Source of the DNA: Bradyrhizobium sp. CB82
GTDB taxonomy: Bacteria; Pseudomonadota; Alphaproteobacteria; Rhizobiales; Xanthobacteraceae
Length of the DNA: 64,000 nucleotides
Reading direction: 5' to 3'
Assembly: GCF_029714405.1 (NCBI RefSeq)
Contig: NZ_CP121650.1
Location: 6,515,001-6,579,000 of the forward strand
The notes beneath the pieces are model-generated. The model was not told the DNA's origin, did not search any database, and was given only the letters and a program-made list of their open reading frames with translations. How positions within the stretch are numbered: the stretch's first letter is position 1; each line of letters opens with the position of its first letter. Positions 26,650-35,219 of the stretch are shown one piece after another. The translations under genes and the position numbers were made by a program.

Positions 26650-28224
26650 TTACGAATGCTGCGCCACCACAGCGGGCCGCACTTGCGGCTGCGGGTGGAT
26701 GTCGACCGACCACAGGTCGCGATTATCGACGTCCTTCAGTGTCACCGTCATGACCTCCGTGCGGCCATCGATGTCGACGCGGCCGAAGAACTGGAGTCCG
26801 AAGCAGGGCGCGAGATTCTCGCCCTGCTCGGCATTGCAGCCGTTCTGGTACATCGCGACCGGACCGAAGGTATTGTCGAGCTCGCCCGGTCCCCAGGTTC
26901 CGGCATGGAGAGGACCTGAGACGAATTCCCAGAACGGCTCGAAATCGGAGAACACTGCACGGTTGGGATCGTAATAGTGAGCCGCGGTGTAGTGCATGTC
27001 GGCGGTGAGCCAGACGATGTTGCGCACACCGGCGCGCCGGATGAAGGCGAGCAGGTCCGCGATCTCGTGCTCGCGACGGTCGGGTGGACCGTCGCCGAGC
27101 GCGACGGCATCGAGGCTGATCAGACCGATCGGCAGGTCCGCAGCGATCACCTTCCAGGTCGCGCGCGAAGCGGCGACCTCCCGCTTCAGCCAGGCGAGTT
27201 GCTCACGACCCAAGATCCAGCCGTCGTGGTCCCTGCCCTTGTTCCAGGTGCCGTCGCGGTAGCTGCGCATGTCGATCATGAAGACGTCGAGCAGCGGTCC
27301 GTACGCAATCTTCCGATAAATACGGCCTTGCTGCTGCGGAATCTCGCGGATCGGCATGAAGTCGAAAAACGCGCGCCTCGCGCGCGCGACGAGGCGCGAG
27401 GTGCCATCGGCGTCAAGGCCTGTGTCGTCGACACTGCCATAAGGCGACCAGTCGTTGGTAACCTCGTGGTCGTCCCATTGCGCGAACATAGGCACCTCCG
27501 CATGGAAGGCACGGAAATTCTCGTCGAGGTGATTGTATCGGTAGTTGCCGCGGAATTGCGCCAGTGTGTGCGCGACTTCCGATTTCTCTTCGGTGACGAG
27601 GTTGCGCCAGATCTCGCCGTTGGGCAGCTTCAATTCGGCAGGAATGGTGCAGTCGGCATAGATGTGGTCGCCGGAATGGATGAAGAAGTCCGGACGATTG
27701 TCGAGCATGGTACGGTAGCTGCGCATGCCGCCACGCGACGTATCGATGCCCCAGCCCTGCCCGGCGGTGTCGCCGGACCACACGAATGAGACCGAGTGGC
27801 CAGCGGCCGGCGCGGTTCGGAAATGTCCGGTGCGCATCTCGCCGGTGACCCCGGTCGCGATGTCGTCGAAGCGCACGCGGTAGAAGATATCCTGTCCGGG
27901 CGGGAGGCCGCGCAGCAGCACCTTTGAGGTAAGGTCGGCGTCCGACAGCGCATCGGCGGACGCCGTGCACAGGATCGTCCTGAAGCTTTCGGCGGTGGCA
28001 CATTCGACCTGCATCCGCGCAGGCCGGTCGGCGCGCGCCCAGATGATGGCAGATCCTTCGGACACGTCGCCCGACTGGATGCCACCCGTAATCAGCGGGC
28101 GGTCGGCGGCGCGGCTGAGGTGTGGCCTTGCGAGAGAGCCGAGGCCGACGAGCGCGAGGGAGGATGTGGAGCGAACGAGAAACTGCCGCCGGGTCCATGC
28201 ACGCGAGGCGCGGAGCGTTGCCAT
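26650..28224 (-). CDS. phoD: PhoD-type alkaline phosphatase/phosphodiesterase
   Basis: The 524-residue protein has a Tat signal (WTRRQFLVRSTSSLALVGLG), an N-terminal Fn3-like PhoD domain and a metallophosphatase domain. The metal-binding segments are FIHSGDHIYADCT, FAQWDDHEVTNDWSPYG and WLTADMHYTAAHYYD. PhoD enzymes are exported folded and hydrolyse phosphate mono- and diesters, using Fe and Ca, under phosphate limitation. No Pho box was identified. It is a single gene on the minus strand next to an aldo/keto reductase remnant. Confidence 0.9.
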   Translation of the reverse strand: MATLRASRAWTRRQFLVRSTSSLALVGLGSLARPHLSRAADRPLITGGIQSGDVSEGSAIIWARADRPARMQVECATAESFRTILCTASADALSDADLTSKVLLRGLPPGQDIFYRVRFDDIATGVTGEMRTGHFRTAPAAGHSVSFVWSGDTAGQGWGIDTSRGGMRSYRTMLDNRPDFFIHSGDHIYADCTIPAELKLPNGEIWRNLVTEEKSEVAHTLAQFRGNYRYNHLDENFRAFHAEVPMFAQWDDHEVTNDWSPYGSVDDTGLDADGTSRLVARARRAFFDFMPIREIPQQQGRIYRKIAYGPLLDVFMIDMRSYRDGTWNKGRDHDGWILGREQLAWLKREVAASRATWKVIAADLPIGLISLDAVALGDGPPDRREHEIADLLAFIRRAGVRNIVWLTADMHYTAAHYYDPNRAVFSDFEPFWEFVSGPLHAGTWGPGELDNTFGPVAMYQNGCNAEQGENLAPCFGLQFFGRVDIDGRTEVMTVTLKDVDNRDLWSVDIHPQPQVRPAVVAQHS

Positions 28225-28374
28225 TCAGGAAACCTTCGTCGAATCGCGACGAAAGGTGCCTGCGCCCCTTGACTCCAAGCCGACGGTTTTTTGACTCCGC
28301 GCCTACCGTTTTGCGACGGGCGGATGAAGCTGCTCGTCTGAACCGCGATGCAATCGCACTTCAGATTACTTTTT

Positions 28375-28471
28375 GAGCATGATCTCCGCGCAATCGCGTT
28401 CCGCGTTTGTCGCGAGGGAAAACCGCTTCACACTTTGCGCTAACGCGGCCCTTCGGGTCCGGATCATGCTC
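28375..28471. repeat. Dispersed palindromic repeat, copy 3
   Basis: GAGCATGATC (28375-28384) and GATCATGCTC (28462-28471) are perfect 10-base inverted ends around a 97-base unit. The interior has the family core CGCGTTTGTCGCGAGGG. It is the same family as 51-126, in the opposite orientation. It abuts the stop codon of the minus-strand gene at 28471. Confidence 0.78.
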
Positions 28472-28899
28472 TAGCGTTTCCAGTTGCAGATGCCGCCTGA
28501 CCTGCACGGCCAGGTCTGGATGCGCGTGTCCATCGCCTGCGCGTCCAGCGGATTCGTGTGCCGGTGCGCCAGCCTGGCGCGGGCAGCGCCACGCGGCTCA
28601 GCGCTCTTCGCGTGAGCAACCCGCGGCTGCGGCGCCTTCACGCGCTCGGTCGCGACCGTCTTCGGCGTGACGTCGGGCACGGCACGCGCCGCGTCACTTC
28701 TTGCTTCCACCTGGACGGGCGCGAATTGCGTCGCAGGGCCGAGCCGCTTCGGCGACAACACCGCCCTGGCAAGATCGAGGCCGAGATATTCGTCAGACTT
28801 GTAGTCGTCAGCCATCGCCGCGCTGCAGGCGAGCACGAGCGCGATGGCGAGGCCGAAAGAAACGCATTTCAGGACCAAGAGACGCCTCCTGAAACCCAA
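28471..28899 (-). CDS. Hypothetical exported protein
   Basis: The 142-residue protein has a signal peptide (LLVLKCVSFGLAIALVLACS, cleavage near AMA/DD). A mature domain follows with KSDEYLGLDLARAVLSPKRLG, a basic Ala-rich stretch, and a C terminus with two Cys (WPCRSGGICNWKR) that may form a disulfide. I do not recognise a family. It stands alone. Confidence 0.65.
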   Translation of the reverse strand: MGFRRRLLVLKCVSFGLAIALVLACSAAMADDYKSDEYLGLDLARAVLSPKRLGPATQFAPVQVEARSDAARAVPDVTPKTVATERVKAPQPRVAHAKSAEPRGAARARLAHRHTNPLDAQAMDTRIQTWPCRSGGICNWKR

Positions 28900-29010
28900 T
28901 TAGGGGCATTACCCTTATTTAGGAGGTGCGAGGCGGATTTCCAGCAGCAGATTGCCTTCAGGGTTACCGGCCGCCGAAGTCAATCACCGATTCACAGGCC
29001 TTCGGCAAGC

Positions 29011-30447
29011 TCAGGAACCGCCAGCCAGCGTTTTGACCAGACGGTAAAGGTACTCCTGCCCCTTGTAGAACGAGGCCACGGGAACACGCTCGTCCTTGCC
29101 GTGGATGCGGTTTTCGCCAATGTCGATCGCCATGCCGGAATGGCCGTAGGTCGGGATGCCCGCATTGCGCAGGTAGCTGCCGTCAGTGGCGCCGGAGCTC
29201 ATGACCGGGAGCACGATGGCACCGGGAAAGAACTCGCCCGAGAGCTTTTCGATCGCGCCCATGATCTCCTCATGCAACTCACTTGGCGCCGAGACCACCG
29301 CCGTATCGAGCTGCGTCAGCTTGATGTCCGGGTCCGCCAGCACCTGCTCCAGGGTCGCCCTGACCTCCTCCACCGGCTCGCCCGGCATGATGCGGCAATT
29401 GACCTTGGCGCTCGCCGACTGCGGCAACGCGTTAACGGCGTGCCCGCCCTGGAGCATGGTCGCAACGCAGGTGGTGCGGAGCTGGGCGTTGTAGACGGGG
29501 TTCGCAGCGAGCCGGACCAACGATAGCGCCGCCGGATCGGGCTTGTCCGACATCACGGCGCGCATGTCGGCCGCGGTCTGCTCGTTCTCGAACTGCGCGC
29601 TCTTCTCGAACCAACCGCGCGTTGTCGCGTTCAGCTTGAGCGGAAAGTTGAACTTGGACAGGCGCACCAGTCCTTCGGCGAGCTTGTAGATCGCGTTGCT
29701 CTTGCGCGGCACCGAGCTGTGACCACCGGGATCGGTGACGTCGAGCTGGAAGCTGACGGGGATCTTTTCGCTGGTCTGGACGCCGACACGGATCGGCCTG
29801 CCGTCCTTCAGGCCCACGCCGGCGCCTTCGTTCAACGCAAATTCGGCGTCGATGAGATCGCGCTTGTTCTTGATCAGCCAGTTGATACCAAGACCGTCGC
29901 GGTCAAATATCTCCTCGTCCGTTTCCAGTGCAACGATGATGTCGCGGTCGGGCTTGTAGCCTTCCTGCTTGAAACGGATCAGGCTGGTGATGAAGGCCGA
30001 TGCCATGTGTTTGTCGTCGGCGGTACCGCGACCGTAGTAGTAGCCGTCCTTCTCGACGAGCTTGAACGGATCGACCGACCAGTCCTCACGCAGGGCCGGC
30101 ACGACGTCGAGATGGGCGACCAGGAGGATCGGCTTGCGCGCGCCGCTGCCATGCAGGCGCGCGACCAGATTGCCCTTGCGCGGCGCGGGCGAGAAGACGT
30201 GCACGTCCGAATCGGGGTAGCCCGCCGCCTTCAGCCGCGCGGCCATCGCCTCGGACGCGCGCGCGGTGTCGCCGGTTGCGGTGGTCGTGTCGATCTCGAC
30301 CAGCTCCTTGTAGACATCGTGGGAGAGCTGTTGCGGCGGGCTCAGGCCTTCGGCGGACGCCGCGCCGGTGAGCACCAAGGCCGCGACGGCTGTCGACAGC
30401 AGAGCCTTCCTGCACGAGACATTGTTCTTGGTGATCGTCTTCTTCAT
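29011..30447 (-). CDS. M20-family metallopeptidase/amidohydrolase, exported
   Basis: The 478-residue protein has a signal peptide (KALLSTAVAALVLTGAASAE). The catalytic domain shows M20 metal ligands: VAHLDVV, GRGTADDKHMA, the catalytic Glu pair in ETDEEIFD, and the late His in TYGHSGMAID. The lid/dimerisation domain sits in the middle. Members cleave dipeptides or acylated amino acids; the periplasmic location suggests peptide scavenging. ATG 30447 is chosen as the signal peptide start. It is on the same strand as the RidA-cytochrome-amine oxidase unit, 96 bases downstream. Confidence 0.88.
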   Translation of the reverse strand: MKKTITKNNVSCRKALLSTAVAALVLTGAASAEGLSPPQQLSHDVYKELVEIDTTTATGDTARASEAMAARLKAAGYPDSDVHVFSPAPRKGNLVARLHGSGARKPILLVAHLDVVPALREDWSVDPFKLVEKDGYYYGRGTADDKHMASAFITSLIRFKQEGYKPDRDIIVALETDEEIFDRDGLGINWLIKNKRDLIDAEFALNEGAGVGLKDGRPIRVGVQTSEKIPVSFQLDVTDPGGHSSVPRKSNAIYKLAEGLVRLSKFNFPLKLNATTRGWFEKSAQFENEQTAADMRAVMSDKPDPAALSLVRLAANPVYNAQLRTTCVATMLQGGHAVNALPQSASAKVNCRIMPGEPVEEVRATLEQVLADPDIKLTQLDTAVVSAPSELHEEIMGAIEKLSGEFFPGAIVLPVMSSGATDGSYLRNAGIPTYGHSGMAIDIGENRIHGKDERVPVASFYKGQEYLYRLVKTLAGGS

Positions 30448-30543
30448 CTCGCGCTCCTGCAAATGCGACCTCGCTGAATACAGACAGCGCAGGCGCGCTT
30501 TGGCAAGCGCGATCGTTCTGACGTTTTTGCAACCGCCCCCGGC

Positions 30544-31038
30544 CTATTTCGCGTCCTTCACCGCGATCACCTCGATCTCGACCAGGAAGCCGGGATTGGC
30601 GAGCGCCGCGACGCCGACGACCGAGCGGGCCGGCAGGTTGGGCTGGCTGCCGCCGAAGAACTGGGTGTAGCCCTCCATGAAGGCCTTGAAGTCCATCGGT
30701 GCGGAGGCGTTGTGAACCAGGAAGACCTGCATCTTCACGACGTCGCCCATGGTGAGGCCAAGCCCCTCCAAAATGCCCTTGATACGGTTGAGCACGCCGA
30801 CCGTCTGAGTTTTGGTGTCGCCATAGGCCTCTCGGCTCTGGGGATCGACATCCTTATTGGCGACCGGCGGCACCTGGCCGCTGACATAATAGGTCGTAGC
30901 GTTGCCGGTGACCTGCACGGCCTGCGCGATCGGAAAGGTGGAGTTCGGAATCGGGTGCCGGGTGACTTCGGCCTGCGCCGTGCTCCCATATGCGATCGAC
31001 AACAATGCGCCGATGACGGCGGCGGTTCTCAAATTCAT
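30544..31038 (-). CDS. Exported RidA/YjgF-family protein
   Basis: The 164-residue protein has a signal peptide (AAVIGALLSIAYGSTAQA) followed by a Rid domain (YYVSGQVPPVANK, LGLTMGDVVKMQVFLV, LPARSVVGVAALANPG, VEIEVIAVKD). Most RidA proteins are cytoplasmic imine deaminases; this one is exported. The catalytic Arg of RidA, normally in VARLP, aligns with Ala (VAALAN), so deaminase activity is uncertain. It is the last gene of a tight unit after cytochrome c (20-base gap) and the amine oxidase, so it probably handles their product or has a structural role. Confidence 0.85.
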   Translation of the reverse strand: MNLRTAAVIGALLSIAYGSTAQAEVTRHPIPNSTFPIAQAVQVTGNATTYYVSGQVPPVANKDVDPQSREAYGDTKTQTVGVLNRIKGILEGLGLTMGDVVKMQVFLVHNASAPMDFKAFMEGYTQFFGGSQPNLPARSVVGVAALANPGFLVEIEVIAVKDAK

Positions 31039-31058
31039 TCGTCTCCCCCTCTTGGACC

Positions 31059-31475
31059 TCAGCGGCGGGCGTCCCTCACCTCGTTCGCCGTCACCGCGTC
31101 ATCGTAATTGTTGCCGAAATGCGTGCGGAGATAGTTCACGACGGCGGCGATCTGCGCGTCGGTCATCATCTCGCCGAACGGCGGCATGGCGCGCCGGCCG
31201 TTGAGCACGAGATAGACGGGATAACCGCGCGCCTCCAGATTCTTGTCGCCGACGAGCGAGGGATAGGCGCCGGCGCCCGATGCTCCAGCCGCGTCTGGCA
31301 TGTGACAACCCTGGCAGACATTGACAAACAGCTCCTCGCCCGTGGTCTCCGCGAAATTGAAGCCCGAGCTAAAGGTGCGGTTTTCCGGACCGTCATGCGC
31401 CCGCGCGGTTGCCGACAGCATCATCAGCGCCGTCAAGGTAAGCCGCAAGGGCCATCGCCGCTCGCGTGAACCCAT
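31059..31475 (-). CDS. Cytochrome c, exported
   Basis: The 138-residue class I c-type cytochrome has a signal peptide (PLRLTLTALMMLSATARA), the haem motif CQGCH near residue 54, and a Met ligand in RRAMPPFGEMM. Its ATG shares one base with the amine oxidase stop (TGATG), so the two genes are translationally coupled. It is the natural periplasmic electron acceptor for the amine oxidase. A longer open frame on this strand, up to 32066, is only the shadow of the amine oxidase. Confidence 0.88.
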   Translation of the reverse strand: MGSRERRWPLRLTLTALMMLSATARAHDGPENRTFSSGFNFAETTGEELFVNVCQGCHMPDAAGASGAGAYPSLVGDKNLEARGYPVYLVLNGRRAMPPFGEMMTDAQIAAVVNYLRTHFGNNYDDAVTANEVRDARR

Positions 31476-33070
31476 CACGTCCTCACCACGCGGTCGTGCA
31501 GGCGCGCAATCGCATCGAGCGCGGAGAGGATCGCGCCCTCCTGCCAGGCCGGCAGTGCGGAGACGTGCTCGCCCGCGAGCACGATGCGGCCGTCGATCTG
31601 ACTGAGGTTGTTGTAGTGGGCGGCGCGCGTCTCGTCGCTCCAGTCGCCGCTGCAACCGAGCACGAAGGGGACCCGGTGCCAGGCGACCGCGATGCCGTTT
31701 TCGAATTCGCTTTTGTATTGCGGGTGAATGGCGGCGCCGAACTCGACGGCGCGCGCGACCCGCTCGGCGGGCGACATCGCGGTGAATTCGTAGGAGTTCG
31801 GACCGTCGAACAAATAGGCCCCCAACAACACGCCGCGCCCGGCGCCGTTGTAGCCGTAATTGGGATAGGCGATCTGGCGGATCGGTAGATCCGTGTAGCT
31901 GATGCCGCCATAGATCGCCTCGTCCTCCTCCCAGAACCGGCGCTTGAATTGCAGGCCGATCTTCACGGACGCGGCATACGGAACAGCATCGATCGCGGAC
32001 TTCATGGCGGCGCTGACGTCGAGCGGCAACTGGCTCAGGATCGTCAGCGGGATCGTGCAGACGCACCAGTCGGCGTGCACCTGCTGCACCGCTCCGGGAT
32101 TTTTGGCATCGACATAGCTGACGGTGACGCCGCGCGCGTCCTGCCGGATCTGCGTCACCTTGGCATTGTAGCGGATGAGGTCGCCGACCTCCTTCGCAAA
32201 GGCCTTGCCAATCATGTCCATGCCGCCGACCGGCTGGAACATCGTGGTCTGGAAATTGTAGTGTGCAAAGCCGCGCAAATAGCGCCAGAGCCGCGACTTC
32301 AGCACCTCCGACAGGCCAACAGGCTCGCTCGGCTCCGGCATCGCCGTCAATCCCCCACCCGGGTCCTTGGTGTAGCCACGGAATTCCGCCGAGATCAGAT
32401 TGGCCTTGTAGCCATAGCCATTGTCGAGCGCACCCCAGGAGCGCAGCGCCTGAAGCAGGATCTCCTGATCCTCCTTCGATACGGTCTCGTCCAGCTTGCC
32501 CTGCTGCGTGACTTTAGCGAGCAGTTCAGCGATCTGGCCCTGGAAATCCGCCTTCACCGCGCGCAGCCGCTGCGGGATGCCGCCGAAGGCACGCACGGAA
32601 TGCAAGAGAGCATTGTGATTGAGCTGATTGAACGGCTCGAGGGTAACACCGAGCCGCTTGCAATAATCCAGCAGCGCGCGGTGGTGATAGGGAATGCGCC
32701 ACGGCCCCGGATTGAGATAGAGACCTTCCTCGAACTCGCACACCTGCTTGTGGCCACCGAGCTCGGTGAAGGTGTCGCCGCCCCGCAAGGTCCAGTTTCG
32801 GCCACCGGGCCGGCCGTTGAATTCGAGGATCTGAACAGTGTAACCGGCCTTGCGCAGCTCCAGCGCCGCGGTCATGCCGGCAAGGCCCGCGCCGAGCACG
32901 AGCACGGAGGCGCCCTTGGGGTCACCCTCGAGCCGAATCGGCCCCTTGTAGCGCGACTCCGATGCGAGCCCGAGGCTCGTCATCGCATGATACATGGCCG
33001 CGCTGCCGGCCACCGTGCCGATCAACGCAAGAAGATCACGTCGCCTGACGGTCACGGGTTCGCTTTGCAT
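31475..33070 (-). CDS. Flavin-dependent monoamine oxidase/dehydrogenase, Tat-exported
   Basis: The 531-residue protein has a twin-arginine signal (TVRRRDLLALIGTVAGSAAM). The FAD-binding Rossmann motif SVLVLGAGLAGMTAALELRK is followed by the EFNGRPGGRNWTL segment of the flavin amine oxidase family and a C-terminal FAD-binding segment (AGEHVSALPAWQEGAILSAL). It oxidises an amine or amino acid to an imine in the periplasm. The coupled cytochrome c gene suggests that it works as a dehydrogenase, as NicA2 does with its cytochrome CycN, and not as an O2-using oxidase. ATG 33070 is chosen because it starts the Tat signal. The substrate is unknown. Confidence 0.87.
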   Translation of the reverse strand: MQSEPVTVRRRDLLALIGTVAGSAAMYHAMTSLGLASESRYKGPIRLEGDPKGASVLVLGAGLAGMTAALELRKAGYTVQILEFNGRPGGRNWTLRGGDTFTELGGHKQVCEFEEGLYLNPGPWRIPYHHRALLDYCKRLGVTLEPFNQLNHNALLHSVRAFGGIPQRLRAVKADFQGQIAELLAKVTQQGKLDETVSKEDQEILLQALRSWGALDNGYGYKANLISAEFRGYTKDPGGGLTAMPEPSEPVGLSEVLKSRLWRYLRGFAHYNFQTTMFQPVGGMDMIGKAFAKEVGDLIRYNAKVTQIRQDARGVTVSYVDAKNPGAVQQVHADWCVCTIPLTILSQLPLDVSAAMKSAIDAVPYAASVKIGLQFKRRFWEEDEAIYGGISYTDLPIRQIAYPNYGYNGAGRGVLLGAYLFDGPNSYEFTAMSPAERVARAVEFGAAIHPQYKSEFENGIAVAWHRVPFVLGCSGDWSDETRAAHYNNLSQIDGRIVLAGEHVSALPAWQEGAILSALDAIARLHDRVVRT

Positions 33071-33212
33071 CGAGTTACGGAGACGGCCCAGTACTGAGCC
33101 GTCAGCAAACAGCACGCCGCAGGGCGAGGCAACACACGCGTTGTTGATCGGCGTGCCTTGCAACGCGCGAACAGGATCGCTGATCGCGATCCTTGGCGCC
33201 GCAAATAGGACG

Positions 33213-34214
33213 TCACGCGACCTTGCGCGCCGACGTCTTGCCGTCAAGGAAGCCCATCAGCCGGCCGCGGATGATTTCGTCCGCCTCGCTCATGATGCGG
33301 TCGACGAGTTCCTTGCACGAGGGGATGTCTTGGATGAGGCCAGCGACCATGCCGCAGCTCCAGGCGCCGGCATCCATCTGGCCCTCGATCATGATTCTCG
33401 GATAGACGCCAGCGACCTGGTCGTGGATGTCGTCGATCTTCAATTTGTCACCCTTCTCGCGCTCGATCTCGAGCAGGCGCTCGACGTTGGCGTTCTTCAG
33501 CACGCGCTCGGTGTTGCGCAGCGCGCGCATGATCAGGCGGGTATCGAGCTCAGTCGACGCGACCAGCGCGTTCTTCACGTTCTGGTGGACCGGGGCTTCC
33601 TTGGTGGCGATGAAGCGCGTGCCCATGTTCATGCCGCTGGCGCCGAGCGAAAGTGCCGCGACGAGGCTGCGGCCGTCGGCCATGCCGCCGGAGGCGACGA
33701 AGGGAATCTTCAGCTCCTCCGCCGCGCGCGGCAGCAGGATCATGTTGGGGATGTCGTCTTCGCCGGGATGGCCACCGCATTCAAAACCGTCGACACTGAC
33801 CGCGTCGCAGCCGATCCGCTCGGCTTTCAGCGAGTGGCGCACCGAGGTGCATTTGTGGATCACTTTGATGCCGTGAGCCTTCAGCGCCGGCATATATCGT
33901 TCGGGGCTGCGTCCAGCAGTCTCCACGATCTTCACGCCACCTTCCACGGTCGCGGCGATGTATTCCGGATAGGGCGGAGCTGCGAAGGTCGGCAAGAAGG
34001 TGAGGTTCACGCCGAACGGCTTGTCGGTCATCTCACGACAACGCGCGATCTCCTTGGCGAGCAGCTCCGGCGTTCTCTGGGTGAGCCCGGTGATGATGCC
34101 GAGCCCGCCGGCGTTGGAGACGGCGGAGGCGAGTTCGGCAAAGCCCACAAAATGCATGCCGCCCTGGATGATCGGGTGGTCTATGCCGAACAGTTCGGTG
34201 ATCGCGGTCTTCAC
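33213..34214 (-). CDS. Nitronate monooxygenase (2-nitropropane dioxygenase family)
   Basis: This 333-residue FMN-dependent TIM-barrel enzyme has the N-terminal IDHPIIQGGMHFVG and the active-site GFECGGHPGED with the catalytic His. The FMN phosphate region (VASGGMADGRSLVAALSLGA, MGTRFIAT) is also present. The family oxidises alkyl nitronates such as propionate-3-nitronate; some members act as enoyl reductases. It begins 58 bases after the SDR at 34273 on the same strand, so the two are likely co-transcribed. Confidence 0.88.
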   Translation of the reverse strand: MKTAITELFGIDHPIIQGGMHFVGFAELASAVSNAGGLGIITGLTQRTPELLAKEIARCREMTDKPFGVNLTFLPTFAAPPYPEYIAATVEGGVKIVETAGRSPERYMPALKAHGIKVIHKCTSVRHSLKAERIGCDAVSVDGFECGGHPGEDDIPNMILLPRAAEELKIPFVASGGMADGRSLVAALSLGASGMNMGTRFIATKEAPVHQNVKNALVASTELDTRLIMRALRNTERVLKNANVERLLEIEREKGDKLKIDDIHDQVAGVYPRIMIEGQMDAGAWSCGMVAGLIQDIPSCKELVDRIMSEADEIIRGRLMGFLDGKTSARKVA

Positions 34215-34272
34215 GTAGGCGTCCTCCCGGATGTTTTTCTGGCGCGAGTTTAGCCGGAGTTCTGCGCCGCGG

Positions 34273-35010
34273 TCACCATTTCTCTCCGAAGGGGCGGATC
34301 TCCATCTCGAAGGTCCAGGCGCTCTTGGGCTGCTGGTAGAGCTGCCAATAGGATTCCGCGACGGAGGCTGGCGACATCAGGAGGTCGGGATTGTCGAGCG
34401 CCTCCTTGCCCCAGAGCTGCTCTCGCCGTTCCCGCACCCAAGCCGTGTCGACACCGGAGTCGATAATGAGGTGCGCGACATGGATGTTCTTCGGACCGAG
34501 TTCGCGCGCCATCGCCTGGGCCACCGCGCGCAGGCCGAACTTGGCGCTGGCAAACGCCGCATAGCCGCTGCCGCCACGCAAGGACGCGGTTGCGCCGGTG
34601 AAGAAGATGTTGCCGCCGCCGCGCGGCAGCATCAGCCGCGCCGCCTCACGCCCTGCGAGGAAGCCGGAATAGCAGGCCATCTCCCAGACCTTTCGGAACA
34701 CGCGCTCGGTGGTCTCCAGAATCGGGAAATTGACATTGGCGCCGACGTTGAAGATGCAGAGCTGAAGCGGTGCGTGCTTGTCTGCGTCGTTGAGGAAGGA
34801 GATGATCTCCTCCTCCTTGCGCGCATCGAGCGAGCGGGCATGAATCTCGCCCCCGGCCGCTTCGATTTCGCGAACGAGCGGCGCGAGCTTGTCGCCATTG
34901 CGTCGGCCGGCGAAGACGGTGAAGCCTTCGGATGCGAACTTCTTGGCGATCTCGGCACCGATATAGTCGCCGGCACCGATGACGGCAGCCGTGGCGTTTC
35001 GCTTGGACAA
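34273..35010 (-). CDS. SDR-family protein with Phe in place of the catalytic Tyr
   Basis: The 245-residue protein starts at TTG 35010, preceded by AGGAGG seven bases upstream, which decides the start. It has a divergent glycine motif (AVIGAGDYIGAEIAKKF) and a Rossmann fold, but the YxxxK position reads FASAK (in GYAAFASAKFGLRAVAQ). The usual catalytic Tyr is therefore absent, although a Tyr lies three residues earlier. It may be a binding protein or an SDR with altered chemistry. It is upstream of the nitronate monooxygenase on the same strand. Confidence 0.82.
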   Translation of the reverse strand: MSKRNATAAVIGAGDYIGAEIAKKFASEGFTVFAGRRNGDKLAPLVREIEAAGGEIHARSLDARKEEEIISFLNDADKHAPLQLCIFNVGANVNFPILETTERVFRKVWEMACYSGFLAGREAARLMLPRGGGNIFFTGATASLRGGSGYAAFASAKFGLRAVAQAMARELGPKNIHVAHLIIDSGVDTAWVRERREQLWGKEALDNPDLLMSPASVAESYWQLYQQPKSAWTFEMEIRPFGEKW

Positions 35011-35219
35011 GGTCGCCTCCTCTTGTGGGACGGCGCCGGGGCGATATCGACCGCCCACGCGGCGCGCGCCATTAGAATCTTGAAATCGAGCCTATAGTTC
35101 TAAAATAGCACTGTCGAATTCTGGCTTTTCGGACTATAGCTTACTTCGAAATATCTTGGGGTTTCATATAAGTTCCTTTATCAGACCTACGTTGGAAATC
35201 GTTCGGTTTGCGAAAGCAA

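Noticed and set aside
31476..32066. Long minus-strand open frame upstream of and in frame with the cytochrome c gene
   Set aside because: It is the shadow of the amine oxidase in another frame; only the part from ATG 31475 has a signal peptide and a haem motif.
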